From: Sinosporangium siamense
Lineage (GTDB): Bacteria > Actinomycetota > Actinomycetes > Streptosporangiales > Streptosporangiaceae
Assembly: GCF_016863435.1 (NCBI RefSeq)
Contig: NZ_BOOW01000057.1
Location: forward strand, 1-64,000
Reading direction: 5' to 3'
Length of the DNA: 64,000 nucleotides
Position 1 is the first letter of the stretch, and every line of letters begins with the position of its first letter. The translations under genes were made by a program, and so were the position numbers. Below are positions 39,720 to 48,735 of the stretch, in pieces. Below the pieces are notes generated by a model. That model was not told where the DNA came from and did not search any database. It saw only the letters and a program-made list of their open reading frames with translations.

Positions 39720-42668
39720 TCACCGAGGACCGGCCGGGGCACGGCCCCGCGCCAAGGCACGAATGCGGTCGACGTCGCCGCGTTCGGCGGCGGGCAGGGG
39801 CGCGCCGACGGATTCCCGTCGTGCGCCCGCCTTCTCCAGCAGCCGCAGCGCCTCGTCACTGCGGCCTTCCAGGGCCGCGACCCCGGCGAGCCCCTCCTCC
39901 GCCAGGGCGATCGCCCGCGGGTCGCCGAGCTCCCGGGCCGCGGCGAGCCCTTCCAGATGAAGGGCTCCGGCCCGGCCGGCGTCCCCGCGTTGTTCGGCGA
40001 GGAAGCCGAGCTCGGCCAGGATCAAGGTCACGCCGTAATACGGTTTGCCCGCCGCGAGGCTCCGGTTCCACTCCAGCGACTCGCCGAAAAGCCGCTCCGC
40101 GGTGTCGAAATCACTCGCGCGCCTGGCCGTGAGGCCGAGCCCCACCCGTGCGAACTCCTCGGCGAACCGGTGCGACTGCTCGGCCGCCAGCCGCCTTGCC
40201 CGCTCGTGCAGCTCCCTCGACTCGGCGAGATCACCGGTCAGCAACGCGATCCTGCCGAGACTCGACAGCCGGTACGACATATCCGTCCACAGGTGCAGCT
40301 CCTCCGCGACACGCAACCCCTCACGGTGCAACCGCGCCGCCCGCCCGTGATCGCCGTTGATCTCCGCCAGGTAGGCGAGCGTGTCCGCGGCCTGAAGCCG
40401 ACCCCACTGGTCGCCGAGCTCGGTGAAGATCCGCAGGCTCTCCTCCCCGTGACGCTCGACGGCGGCGAGATCGCCGAGGAACACCGCCTGTTTGGCCAGC
40501 CCGGCCAGTGCGGCGGCCTCCCCCCAGCGGTCGCCTGCGGCGCGGAACTCCGCGAGCGCCTCGCCGAGCAGCGGCGCGGCCGCCGCCGCGTCACCCAGGT
40601 GAAGGTGGGCGTGCGCGACGAACCAGCGCGCCCGGGCATCGGGAAACCCGGCGATCTCGCCCCGCCCGGCACCGGTCAGCATGGCGAACGCCGCCTCCGT
40701 CGCCGTTCCGGGGCTCACCGCCGCCAGATAGCGGTGCCCTTCCCCATGACGGCCGCGGATGTACCAATACCAGGCGAGAGCCTCGGCGAGCCGGGCAGAC
40801 CCGGCGACCGCCCGCAGGTTCAGCGTTTCGTCGTCGAGCCGCCGCAGCCACTCCCGCTGCCGCGGCCCCCTGAGGTACGGCGCCGCCCGCTCGGCCAGAG
40901 CGAGGTAATAGTCGTCGCGGAGCGTGAACACCGGATCATCGTCGGCCAGGCTGTCCAGGCAATAGGCCGAGATGCTCTCCAGCAGCCGATATCTCGGCGG
41001 ATCAGCCACCACCATGGACCGGTTGACCAACTGGTCCAGCAGGTCGACATCGACACCGACGGCTTCGGCGGCTTCCGCCGTACACCCGCCGGGGTGAGTG
41101 GCGAGGGCGCACAAAGCGGTTCGCTGAGCGTGGGTGAGCTGCTCCCAGCTCCAGTCGATCACCGCGCGCAGGGTCTGCTGCCGGGTCGGCAGGCCGCGGG
41201 CCGTGCCGGTGAGGAGGCGGAACCGGTCGTCGAGCCGCTCGGCCACGCCGCGCACCCCGAGGGCACGCACGCGGGCGGCGGCCAGCTCCAGCGCCAGGGG
41301 AAGGCCGTCGAGCCGCGCGCAGATCGTCTCCACCCAGGTGGCGGTCTCCGGCGACAGGGTGAGCCCGCGCCCCGCGCGTTCCACGAACAGCCGCACCGCG
41401 TCGGGCAGGGGCAGCGGCGCGACGGGATAGAGGGCCTCACCGACGACGGCCAGCGACTCCTGGCTGGTGGCCAGCACGCGTAACCCCGGCGCGGTGCGCA
41501 GCAGCAGGGCGACCAGATCGGCGACCTGTTCGATCAGGTGCTCGCAGTTGTCGAGGATCAGCAGGAGCTCCCGCCCGCGCAGGGAGTTCGCGAGCCGGCG
41601 CGCGAGATCCGCGGTGCCGGCCCCCTCGGCAGTGGTGTGCTCGTCGCGCATGCCGAGCACGTCCGCCACGGCCTCGGCCACCGCCCCGCTCCCGGCCGTG
41701 CCGGCCAGCTCGACCAGCCACACGCCTTCGGGAGGGCTGAGACCGGCGACCGACGCGAGTGCCAGCCGGGTCTTGCCCACCCCTCCGGGGCCGGTCACGG
41801 TGACCAGCCGCGAGTCCCGCAGCAGGGCACGCACCTCCGCGACGTCCCCGTCCCGCCCCACCAGCCCGGTCAGGGACGCCGGGAGCGGCGGAGGCCGGTT
41901 CGCCCGCGGACGTACGGCGTGAGCCTCGGCGGGCAAAAGCCCGGGAGCCTGGCGCAGGATCGCCTGCTGCAGCTCGGCCAGCTCGGGCCCGGGAGCCAGG
42001 CCAAGCTCCTCGTCGAGCAGCTCACGGAACTCCGTGTAGGTCGTGAGGGCCTCACTCTGCCGCCCCGACCGGTAGAGCGCCCGCATATAGGCGGCACGCA
42101 GCCGTTCGCGGAGCGGCTGCTCGGCCACCGCCGCGCCCAGTTCGTCCGCGAGGAGGCTGTGCTCACCGAGCGCCAGCCGCACCTCCGCCCACTCCTCCAG
42201 GGCGGTCAGCCGCCGCTCCTCCAAGAGGGCCGCGGCGGCGCGTACGAAGTCCTCGTCGCGGAAATCCGCATAAGCAGGGCCACGCCAGAGAGCGAGCGCG
42301 TCGGACAGGAGAGCGGCCTTGGCACGCGGGTCCTCCTCGGCGCGGGCGCTGTCGAGCAGTGCGGCGAACGTGATCGCGTCGACCTGATCGCTGTGCAGCA
42401 CATAACCCGCGGCTTGGTAGACCACCAGCTTCCTGCCCTCCTCGCCCAGGGCGCGGCGGAGCTGGGAGACCTTGGTCTGGAGGGTGTTGGTGGGGTTGCC
42501 CGGCGGATCGTCGCCCCACAGGTCGTAGGCGAGGCGGTCCGCCGGCACCGGACGGCCCTCGTGGACCAGCAGGTCGGCGAGGAGAGCGCGAACCTTCACC
42601 TCGGGGACCCGGACGGGTCGCCCGTCGGCGGTCCACACCGAAAGCGGGCCAAGCACTCCAAAGCGCAC
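39720..42668 (-). CDS. AfsR/SARP-type regulator with BTAD, NB-ARC and TPR domains
   Basis: A 982-aa regulator. Order: OmpR-like winged helix (1-95, FGVLGPLSVWTADGRPV, TLQTKVSQLRRALGEEG), bacterial transcriptional activator domain (about 100-245), NB-ARC-type ATPase (about 270-560; Walker A VTGPGGVGKTRLALA, Walker B LLILDNCEHLIE) and a C-terminal TPR-like region (about 600-960, e.g. LAYLAEINGDHGRAARLHRE). Such SARP proteins activate secondary-metabolite or stress genes, with the ATPase/TPR part integrating signals. It diverges from the NADP-dependent reductase across 96 bp, which may be a target. No biosynthetic cluster is evident nearby. Confidence 0.93.
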   Translation of the reverse strand: MRFGVLGPLSVWTADGRPVRVPEVKVRALLADLLVHEGRPVPADRLAYDLWGDDPPGNPTNTLQTKVSQLRRALGEEGRKLVVYQAAGYVLHSDQVDAITFAALLDSARAEEDPRAKAALLSDALALWRGPAYADFRDEDFVRAAAALLEERRLTALEEWAEVRLALGEHSLLADELGAAVAEQPLRERLRAAYMRALYRSGRQSEALTTYTEFRELLDEELGLAPGPELAELQQAILRQAPGLLPAEAHAVRPRANRPPPLPASLTGLVGRDGDVAEVRALLRDSRLVTVTGPGGVGKTRLALASVAGLSPPEGVWLVELAGTAGSGAVAEAVADVLGMRDEHTTAEGAGTADLARRLANSLRGRELLLILDNCEHLIEQVADLVALLLRTAPGLRVLATSQESLAVVGEALYPVAPLPLPDAVRLFVERAGRGLTLSPETATWVETICARLDGLPLALELAAARVRALGVRGVAERLDDRFRLLTGTARGLPTRQQTLRAVIDWSWEQLTHAQRTALCALATHPGGCTAEAAEAVGVDVDLLDQLVNRSMVVADPPRYRLLESISAYCLDSLADDDPVFTLRDDYYLALAERAAPYLRGPRQREWLRRLDDETLNLRAVAGSARLAEALAWYWYIRGRHGEGHRYLAAVSPGTATEAAFAMLTGAGRGEIAGFPDARARWFVAHAHLHLGDAAAAAPLLGEALAEFRAAGDRWGEAAALAGLAKQAVFLGDLAAVERHGEESLRIFTELGDQWGRLQAADTLAYLAEINGDHGRAARLHREGLRVAEELHLWTDMSYRLSSLGRIALLTGDLAESRELHERARRLAAEQSHRFAEEFARVGLGLTARRASDFDTAERLFGESLEWNRSLAAGKPYYGVTLILAELGFLAEQRGDAGRAGALHLEGLAAARELGDPRAIALAEEGLAGVAALEGRSDEALRLLEKAGARRESVGAPLPAAERGDVDRIRALARGRAPAGPR

Positions 42669-42764
42669 CAGGTCACGCTACCCCCAGCGAACCCCCAGCC
42701 GATCGTGCGTGCCCCTCGGCAGAGTGAAGCCCAGCAAGCGGGAAACACGATGAAGGAGCACATC

Positions 42765-43766
42765 ATGACGAAGACCCGTGAGATCCGGCTGGCGGCCCGC
42801 CCGGTGGGGGAGCCTCGGCTGACCGACTTCGACCTGGTCGCCACAGAGGTGCCGGAGCCCGGCGAGGGACAGGTTCTGGTGCGGAACACGTGGATGTCGG
42901 TTGATCCGTACATGCGCGGGCGGATGGACGACATCGAGTCCTACATCCCGCCCTTCCGGCTCGGGGTGGCCCTGGAGGGTTCGGCGGTGGGTGAGGTGAT
43001 CGCCTCACGCGCTCCTGAGGTGCCGGTGGGCGCGACGGTCGTGCACTTCGCGGGGTGGCGCGAGCACGTGGTGCTCGACGCGGCAGCCGTACAGATCGCC
43101 GACACGGCCGAAGTCCCCGCCGAGGCATATCTCGGGGCGCTTGGCACCACGGGGTTGACGGCCTACGCGGCCCTGACCGAGGTGGCTCCGGTGCGGCAGG
43201 GCGATGTCGTCTTCGTCTCGGCGGCGGCCGGTGCCGTGGGCAGCGTGGCCGGGCAACTCGCCCGGAAGCTGGGCGCCTCACGTGTGATCGGCTCGGCCGG
43301 AGGCCCGATGAAGGCGGGCAAACTCGTGGAGGTCTTCGGCTACGACACCGCCCTCGACTACAAGGCCGGGCCCATCGGCGAGCAACTCGCCGCGGCGGCG
43401 CCGGACGGCATCGACGTCTACATCGACAACGTCGGCGGTGATCACCTGGAGGCCGCGGTCGGCGCGCTGCGCGTCGGCGGGCGGATCGCCCTGGTGGGCG
43501 CCATCAGTGGCTACAACGCCACCGAGCCCGCTCCCGGGCCCCGCAATCTGTACAACCTAGTCACCCGCGAGGGGAGTATGCGTGGGATGTTGATCAACTC
43601 CTACTTCCACCTCTTTCCCGCGTGGATCGAGAAGGCAGCCGGATGGCTCGCCGACGGCTCGCTGCGCACCGAGTTCACCGTGGCCGACGGCCTCGACCGG
43701 GCCCCGGACGCCTTCCTGGACATGATGCGCGGCGGCAACGTCGGCAAGATGCTTGTGCGGCTCTGA
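42765..43766 (+). CDS. NADP-dependent MDR oxidoreductase (alkenal/curcumin reductase type)
   Basis: A 333-aa enzyme. ATG 42765 (MTKTREIRLAARPVGEPRLT) follows AAGGAG with six-base spacing; ATG 42750 is less well placed. Diagnostic blocks: VLVRNTWMSVDPYMRGRM, LGTTGLTAYAALTEVAPVRQ, VFVSAAAGAVGSVAGQLARK and VYIDNVGGDHLEAAVGALRV. These match leukotriene-B4-12-hydroxydehydrogenase-like NADPH enone reductases, which reduce alpha,beta-unsaturated carbonyls. It is followed 4 bp later by an NAD(P)H oxidoreductase, forming a small detoxification-type operon, and diverges from the AfsR-type gene. Confidence 0.9.
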   Translation: MTKTREIRLAARPVGEPRLTDFDLVATEVPEPGEGQVLVRNTWMSVDPYMRGRMDDIESYIPPFRLGVALEGSAVGEVIASRAPEVPVGATVVHFAGWREHVVLDAAAVQIADTAEVPAEAYLGALGTTGLTAYAALTEVAPVRQGDVVFVSAAAGAVGSVAGQLARKLGASRVIGSAGGPMKAGKLVEVFGYDTALDYKAGPIGEQLAAAAPDGIDVYIDNVGGDHLEAAVGALRVGGRIALVGAISGYNATEPAPGPRNLYNLVTREGSMRGMLINSYFHLFPAWIEKAAGWLADGSLRTEFTVADGLDRAPDAFLDMMRGGNVGKMLVRL

Positions 43767-43770
43767 GCCG

Positions 43771-44376
43771 ATGACGACGCCAACGGCTCTTCTCGTGCTG
43801 GCCCACCCCCGCTCCGGCTCGCTCGCCGCGCGTGGCGCCGATCGTGTACGGCGGCGCCTTGCGCGGGAGGGCTTCGCCGTCGACCTGCTCGACCTGCACG
43901 CCGAGGACTTCGACCCGCGGATGACCACCGCGGACGAGCCCGACTGGAGCGACAGGGACAAGGTCTACTCCGCCGACGCCCAGGCCCATATGCGGCGGGT
44001 CGAGGCGGCCGATGTCATCGTGGTCGTCTTCCCCGTCTGGTGGTTCGGGCTGCCGGCGATCCTCAAGGGGTGGGTCGACCGGGTCTGGAACTACGGGTTC
44101 GCGTACGGCGGAGGCCGGTCCCGGCTCCGCGGCAAGCGGATGGTGTGGATCGGCCTGGCGGGTTACTCCCGGGAGCACTTCGTGGCGGGTGGCTGGGACG
44201 AAACGCTCACACGCACCCTCACGGCGGGCATATCGACCTTTTGCGGGATCGACGAGGTGACGGTCCACCTGGTCTACGGCACCGTGTCCGGCGACGTCGG
44301 CGCGGAGCGCGCCGAGGAGATCGTCGCCGGGGTGGAGCGGGGAGTGGCCGGGCTCCTCCCTGTTCCCCGCGGCTAA
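43771..44376 (+). CDS. Flavodoxin-fold NAD(P)H oxidoreductase (MdaB/KefF type)
   Basis: A 201-aa protein starting at ATG 43771, 4 bp after the reductase stop. It has the flavodoxin-2 layout: LLVLAHPRSGSLAARGADRV (phosphate loop), VIVVVFPVWWFGLPAILKGW (the conserved PxxWxxxPAxLKGW) and VWNYGFAYGGG. These FMN/FAD enzymes carry out two-electron quinone reduction. Coupling with an enone reductase suggests defence against electrophiles and quinones. Confidence 0.9.
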   Translation: MTTPTALLVLAHPRSGSLAARGADRVRRRLAREGFAVDLLDLHAEDFDPRMTTADEPDWSDRDKVYSADAQAHMRRVEAADVIVVVFPVWWFGLPAILKGWVDRVWNYGFAYGGGRSRLRGKRMVWIGLAGYSREHFVAGGWDETLTRTLTAGISTFCGIDEVTVHLVYGTVSGDVGAERAEEIVAGVERGVAGLLPVPRG

Positions 44377-44380
44377 AGTT

Positions 44381-44415
44381 GCCGGGCATGTCCGCCCCTG
44401 GTGGACATGCCCGGC
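44381..44415 (+). terminator. Bidirectional terminator between convergent genes
   Basis: GCCGGGCATGTCC (44381-44393) pairs perfectly with GGACATGCCCGGC (44403-44415) around a 9-nt loop. It lies between the oxidoreductase stop at 44376 and the subtilase stop at 44419, so it can serve both. Confidence 0.8.
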
Positions 44416-44418
44416 AGG

Positions 44419-47400
44419 CTAGCGGGTGTTCTTGTCGGGGCGTTCCCAGACGCGGATGGTGTTGAGGATGGGGGTGCCGGTGCGGGCGGTGAACTGCACG
44501 TTGAGCTGCCCGTCGAGGACCTTCACCGTGAACTGCCTGACGGTTGCGGCGCGCAGGCCGACCTCCTGCGACAGGTCCAGGGCGGGCACCGCGACCTCGC
44601 CCTCGATCCGCACGTCCATCACGCGGTGCTTGGCGCGGATGTCGCGGGTCTCGGCGAAACCGAGCTCCACTGTGTAGACGCCGTCGGGGATCTTGTCGAA
44701 GCGATATTCCGTCATCGACTCGCGGGCCTTTTTGAACAGCGCCCCGTCACGGGTGCCGTGGATCGGGCCCTTGGCCGTGTGGGTCTTGTTGACCGGGGCG
44801 AGATAGCCGTGACGACCGCGGGTGTATTTCCGGTCGGCCGACCAGTGTTCCCCGGCCGAGTCGACGGCCTTGCGTTTCGACCCCACGTCCACGGCGATCT
44901 GAACCTTGGGCACGATCACCGAGACCGGAATTCCGAGAAGGGGTTTCCTGCCGCTGGTCGACCGCACCAGCAGCTCCCCGGTGCGGAGTGAGCCCTTGAC
45001 CGCTTTCGTGCCGCGCACGGTGACGGTCACCTTGGCCGAGGCGCCGGGGCCGAGTTTGCCGCCCGCCGGGCTCGCGCTCAGCCAGCTTCGCGCCGGATCG
45101 GTCTCCAGCGTGTAGGAGGTGGTGGTGCTGCCCCGGTTGGTGAGCACGACCGTGCCGCTCTTCACGGAGTCGGCCGCCATCACGAGATCGAGTGCCTTCA
45201 CCGAGGCGGTGACCTTGCCGGTGCTCAAGGCGACGCCGACGGAGGTGCGTTTCCCGACCGTGACCGTCGCGACCTGGCTCAGCGAACCGTAATGCGCCTT
45301 GTCGGCCGAGACCCGGTAATCACCGGCCGGCACCTGCGCCGTGAACGTGCCGTCGACACCGGTGGAAAGCGTCGCCACATCGCCGATGTTCACAAAGGCT
45401 CCGGCCAGGGGGCGGCCGTCGTTGGCGTCGGTGACTTTGCCGGAGAGCAGCCCGTGGCGTCCCGCGGTGAAGGTCAGGCTCTGCCCGTCGGTGAGAGACG
45501 CCTGGTTGAAGGAGTATTGAAAACCGTCCCGGTCGTTGTGGTTGCTGAGCCCGACGGTGGCCCCGGTCCCCGTGGCCGCTCCGCCGCCGGCTCCCCGATA
45601 GCGGAAACCGATGGAGCCGTCCTCGCCGAGCAGCGCGGAAAACGAGATCCGCCTGCGGGGGTCGGCGTCGATGGCGGCGTTCCGCCATTCGACGACGAAA
45701 GTGCGATCGGGCGCGTTGCCCACGGTGGCGGTGTATATCCCGGCCTTGTCGTCGATCGACAGCTCATCCCAGAAGGGAATGACCGCTGCCTTGGGAGTGT
45801 CCTGCGACGGCGTCGGCCGGTTCAGGCCGCCGTTCTCCCGGTCGAGGAAACTGAGCCACCCGCGGGGGGAGACCCAGGCGTCGGTGTAGTCGCCGCCGTA
45901 GAAGAGAAAGGGAAACGGCAATTTGATCCGCCGGTCGTCGAACGGCAGTTTGCCGGTGCCTGCGACATAGGGCTCCTTGCCGCTGACGCAGGTGTAGCCG
46001 AAGGCGTCGGTACGGCGGGGCAGCGCGATGTCCTTGACCAGATCCCGGCGCACCGCCGCCGCCGTCGTGACCGGCCCGGAACAGTGGGTGTGCGGCGGCG
46101 TCACGGTCAACTCGTAGTCGCCCGGGGGAACGGCGAGCCGATAGCGGCCGGAGGCGTCGGTGGTCGTGCTCACCGGGGTGTCGCCCACGGCGACGACGGC
46201 CCCCGCGTCCGGGGCGCCGTCCACGGTGACGGTGCCCGAGACCATGCGGGTCGGCCGCGCCGTCAGCGGGATGTTGTGCGCGATGGCCGAGCCGGCGGTC
46301 ACGGTGACCGTCGCGGCGGCATCCGCATATCCGATCTTCCGCGCGGTGACCTGATAAGTGCCGATCTTGAGGTGCGGCAGGGTGTACGCCCCGGCCGTGT
46401 TGGTGACCACCGTGCGGTGCATCGGCCCGGCGACCGTGACCGCGACCTGCGCCTGGCGCGCCCCGCCCGAGGTGACCGTGCCGGTCAGGCCGCCGGTCTC
46501 GCCAGTGGGCGAGTCCTGCACCGCCTTGTAGGCGTCGAGGCGGCCCTCACCCCAGACGTTGTTCTTCGCCCGGGTGCCGCCGCACGAGGTGTCGGCGACG
46601 TCGGCGGCGGTGTGGTCGAGCAGTTCGCGGGTGGCGGTGACGTCCCCCTTCAACGTGGGCGCCGCCGACCAGAGCAGCGCCACCGTGCCGGCGACGTGCG
46701 GGGCCGCCATCGACGTCCCGGAGAGCACGTCATAACTGTCGCCGGGCACCGAGGAGCGGATATTGACTCCGGGCGCGGCGACATTGGGTTTGATCCCGTG
46801 GTTCTCCCCGATGCCCCGGCTGGAGAAATGGGCGATGGCGCCGCCGATGTCGAACGCGCCCGCGCTGTAAGTCCCGGTGTCGGCACCCGGCGAGGACGTG
46901 CTGTTGCACGTCGGGCCGGAATCCCCGGCCGAGAACACGGGGAAGATCCCGGCCGCGATCCACGCGTCGATCATCGGCTTGGACCACGGGTGAAAGTCGT
47001 CGCCGCTCCACGAGTTGTTCACCACGTGAGGCGCGAGGTCGGGGCGGGGATTCTGACCGCTCACATCGGTCGGCGCGACCACCCATTGCCCCGCCGCCAG
47101 CAGATCGCTCGTCCAGCATGCGTCGAGACACGCCTGCGCGGCGATCCAGGTGGCCCCGGGGGCGACCCCGATGATGTCGGTGCCCGCGCCGCCGACCATG
47201 GTGCCCATGGTGTGGGTGCCGTGGCCGCTCAAATCACAGGGCGTGCCGAGCGGGCAATAGGTCGTGCCGGGCTCATACCAGTTGTAGTTGTGGTCGACCG
47301 TGCCGTCCGCTCTTCTGCCGCGATATTGGGCTGCTAGAGCGGGATGGTCGAACTGCACGCCGGTGTCGATGCTCGCCACCACGATGTCCTCGCCGCGTGT

Positions 47401-47940
47401 GCCGAACTCGCTCCAGACCCGGCGGGCCCCGATGCGGTCCACGTTCCATTCGACCGCGTTGACCTTCGCCTCGGATTTCTTCGGGCCAGGCACCGGCTCC
47501 GGCATGGGAATGGCGCGGTCGGCCTCGATGCGGTGTACCTCGGGCAGTTTCGCGATCTCCCTGGCGAGTCTGGCGTCGCCGGTCACCTTGACCGCGTTGA
47601 CGATCCAGAACGGTGTGAAGCTCGCCTTGCGCGCGGTCAGGAATTTGCGGAGCCCGGCCTGGGTGCTCGCGGCGTACGCGTTTTTGGCCTTGTAGACCTG
47701 CGCGGCCTTGTCGCCCTTGTCTTTGGCGTTTGTCGCCGCACTCAGGTCGGCCCCTTCCTTGAGGTGCACGAGGAAGGTCGCCGTGGACTGGTCTGTGAGG
47801 TCGTGCAGAACGGCCTTGCTGATTTTGTGCGGCGCCGGGCCGGGCACGGCGGCGTGAGCTGCCCCCTGGGCCCAGAGCAGCGCGAGGATGGTGGCGGTTC
47901 CCGTCAGGATCGTTCGCCACCGCCGGGAAAAGCGCGGCAA
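44419..47940 (-). CDS. Large secreted subtilisin-family (S8) protease with malectin-like C-terminus
   Basis: A 1173-aa exported protease. TTG 47940 is chosen: AAGGAG sits seven bases upstream and the frame then reads LPRFSRRWRTILTGTATILA with a signal peptide ending AQGAAHAA; the upstream open frame is antisense to an SDR relic. An I9-type propeptide (about 45-130) precedes the catalytic domain (about 150-440) with Asp in VVASIDTGVQFDHPAL, His in SGHGTHTMGTMVGG, Asn in VVNNSWSG and Ser in LSGTSMAAPHVAGTVALLW. Then follow carboxypeptidase-regulatory-like beta-sandwich modules (GLTGTVTSGGARQAQVAVTV), a lamina-type region, and a final malectin-like domain (about 1010-1170, IAVDVGSKRKAVDSAGEHW). 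Probably a secreted protease with carbohydrate-binding ability. Confidence 0.9.
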   Translation of the reverse strand: MPRFSRRWRTILTGTATILALLWAQGAAHAAVPGPAPHKISKAVLHDLTDQSTATFLVHLKEGADLSAATNAKDKGDKAAQVYKAKNAYAASTQAGLRKFLTARKASFTPFWIVNAVKVTGDARLAREIAKLPEVHRIEADRAIPMPEPVPGPKKSEAKVNAVEWNVDRIGARRVWSEFGTRGEDIVVASIDTGVQFDHPALAAQYRGRRADGTVDHNYNWYEPGTTYCPLGTPCDLSGHGTHTMGTMVGGAGTDIIGVAPGATWIAAQACLDACWTSDLLAAGQWVVAPTDVSGQNPRPDLAPHVVNNSWSGDDFHPWSKPMIDAWIAAGIFPVFSAGDSGPTCNSTSSPGADTGTYSAGAFDIGGAIAHFSSRGIGENHGIKPNVAAPGVNIRSSVPGDSYDVLSGTSMAAPHVAGTVALLWSAAPTLKGDVTATRELLDHTAADVADTSCGGTRAKNNVWGEGRLDAYKAVQDSPTGETGGLTGTVTSGGARQAQVAVTVAGPMHRTVVTNTAGAYTLPHLKIGTYQVTARKIGYADAAATVTVTAGSAIAHNIPLTARPTRMVSGTVTVDGAPDAGAVVAVGDTPVSTTTDASGRYRLAVPPGDYELTVTPPHTHCSGPVTTAAAVRRDLVKDIALPRRTDAFGYTCVSGKEPYVAGTGKLPFDDRRIKLPFPFLFYGGDYTDAWVSPRGWLSFLDRENGGLNRPTPSQDTPKAAVIPFWDELSIDDKAGIYTATVGNAPDRTFVVEWRNAAIDADPRRRISFSALLGEDGSIGFRYRGAGGGAATGTGATVGLSNHNDRDGFQYSFNQASLTDGQSLTFTAGRHGLLSGKVTDANDGRPLAGAFVNIGDVATLSTGVDGTFTAQVPAGDYRVSADKAHYGSLSQVATVTVGKRTSVGVALSTGKVTASVKALDLVMAADSVKSGTVVLTNRGSTTTSYTLETDPARSWLSASPAGGKLGPGASAKVTVTVRGTKAVKGSLRTGELLVRSTSGRKPLLGIPVSVIVPKVQIAVDVGSKRKAVDSAGEHWSADRKYTRGRHGYLAPVNKTHTAKGPIHGTRDGALFKKARESMTEYRFDKIPDGVYTVELGFAETRDIRAKHRVMDVRIEGEVAVPALDLSQEVGLRAATVRQFTVKVLDGQLNVQFTARTGTPILNTIRVWERPDKNTR

Positions 47941-48076
47941 CGCGAACTCCTTCAGGAAGGGCGGGAGGACAATCCCGCTGGACGACGATCTCTCGGGGGC
48001 ATGCGGAGGATCGTGGATTAATCCGGGGGGGTTTTCAAGTTTTGGAGCGATCGACAATGGGTATTCTTGCCGATTT

Positions 48077-48529
48077 ATGGCTGATAGCAGCCGCTTCTGC
48101 ATTGCCGCTGGCATGGTGGGCACCGCCGTGGCGGTGCGGGCCGATCTCGCCGACCGCGCGGGTGTCGACCACCTGCTTGAGGAGGCCGGGCGGCGCCTCG
48201 ACGCCCTCGACATCCTGGTCAACAACGCGGTCGGGCCCATCGCAGGAGGCAAGGCGGCCATGGAGGTGTTCAGCGTGGTCGCGGCGGGTGAGCTCGGCGT
48301 GCGCGGCATCACGGTCAACGTGGTCTCGCCGGGGGCCACGGACACCGACCTGCTGCGTGAGACCAACCCGGAGGCGACTCTGGAGGTGTTGGTCGGCATG
48401 ACGCCGCTGGGCCGACTCGGCCTGCCCGACGACATCGCCGATGTCGTGGCGTTTCTGGCGGGCCCGGACTCCCGGTGGGTGACGGGGCAGAACATCCGCG
48501 CTACCGGAGGGTTAGGTTATCTGCGCTGA
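48077..48529 (+). pseudogene. Short-chain dehydrogenase with deleted active site
   Basis: From about 48121 the frame follows an SDR: VRADLADRAGVDHLLEEAG, DALDILVNNAVG, then KAAMEVFSVVAAGELGVRG, ITVNVVSPGATDTDLLRETN and PLGRLGLPDDIADVVAFLAG. The N-terminal TGxxxGIG nucleotide site is missing, and an in-frame deletion of about 60 residues between VNNAVGPIAGG and KAAMEVF has removed the catalytic Ser and the Tyr of YxxxK while leaving the Lys. The protein cannot be a working dehydrogenase. It overlaps the 5' leader of the subtilase on the opposite strand. Confidence 0.8.
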
Positions 48530-48735
48530 CCGAAACGCCGTTCATGGCCCGGACTGCACGGTCCGGAATAGTAGATGAAATTCCGTATATTGCTAAATGT
48601 CCGGCAGGGAAAATCCATTGATTTACGAGGCGACAACGGAGGGTGGCGGGGTAAATAAGCCGATGCGCGGATGGAATGCCCGATTTTACCGCGAATGGTG
48701 TTACCCCTAGGTTCGAACCCTCAAGGAGAGATGCC

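Noticed and set aside
39630-41483. 617-codon plus-strand frame opposite the AfsR-type gene
   Set aside because: Pro/Arg/Gly-rich composition without motifs; the minus strand carries BTAD, NB-ARC and TPR domains.
41538-42764. Long N-terminal extension of the NADP-dependent reductase
   Set aside because: It runs antisense through the AfsR-type gene; the ribosome binding site and family start place the gene at 42765.
45292-47337. 681-codon plus-strand frame opposite the subtilase
   Set aside because: Gly/Arg/Val-rich shadow; the minus strand has the full catalytic triad.
47941-48495. 185-residue N-terminal extension of the subtilase
   Set aside because: Ser/Thr/Arg-rich shadow of the SDR remnant; a signal peptide with ribosome binding site starts at 47940.
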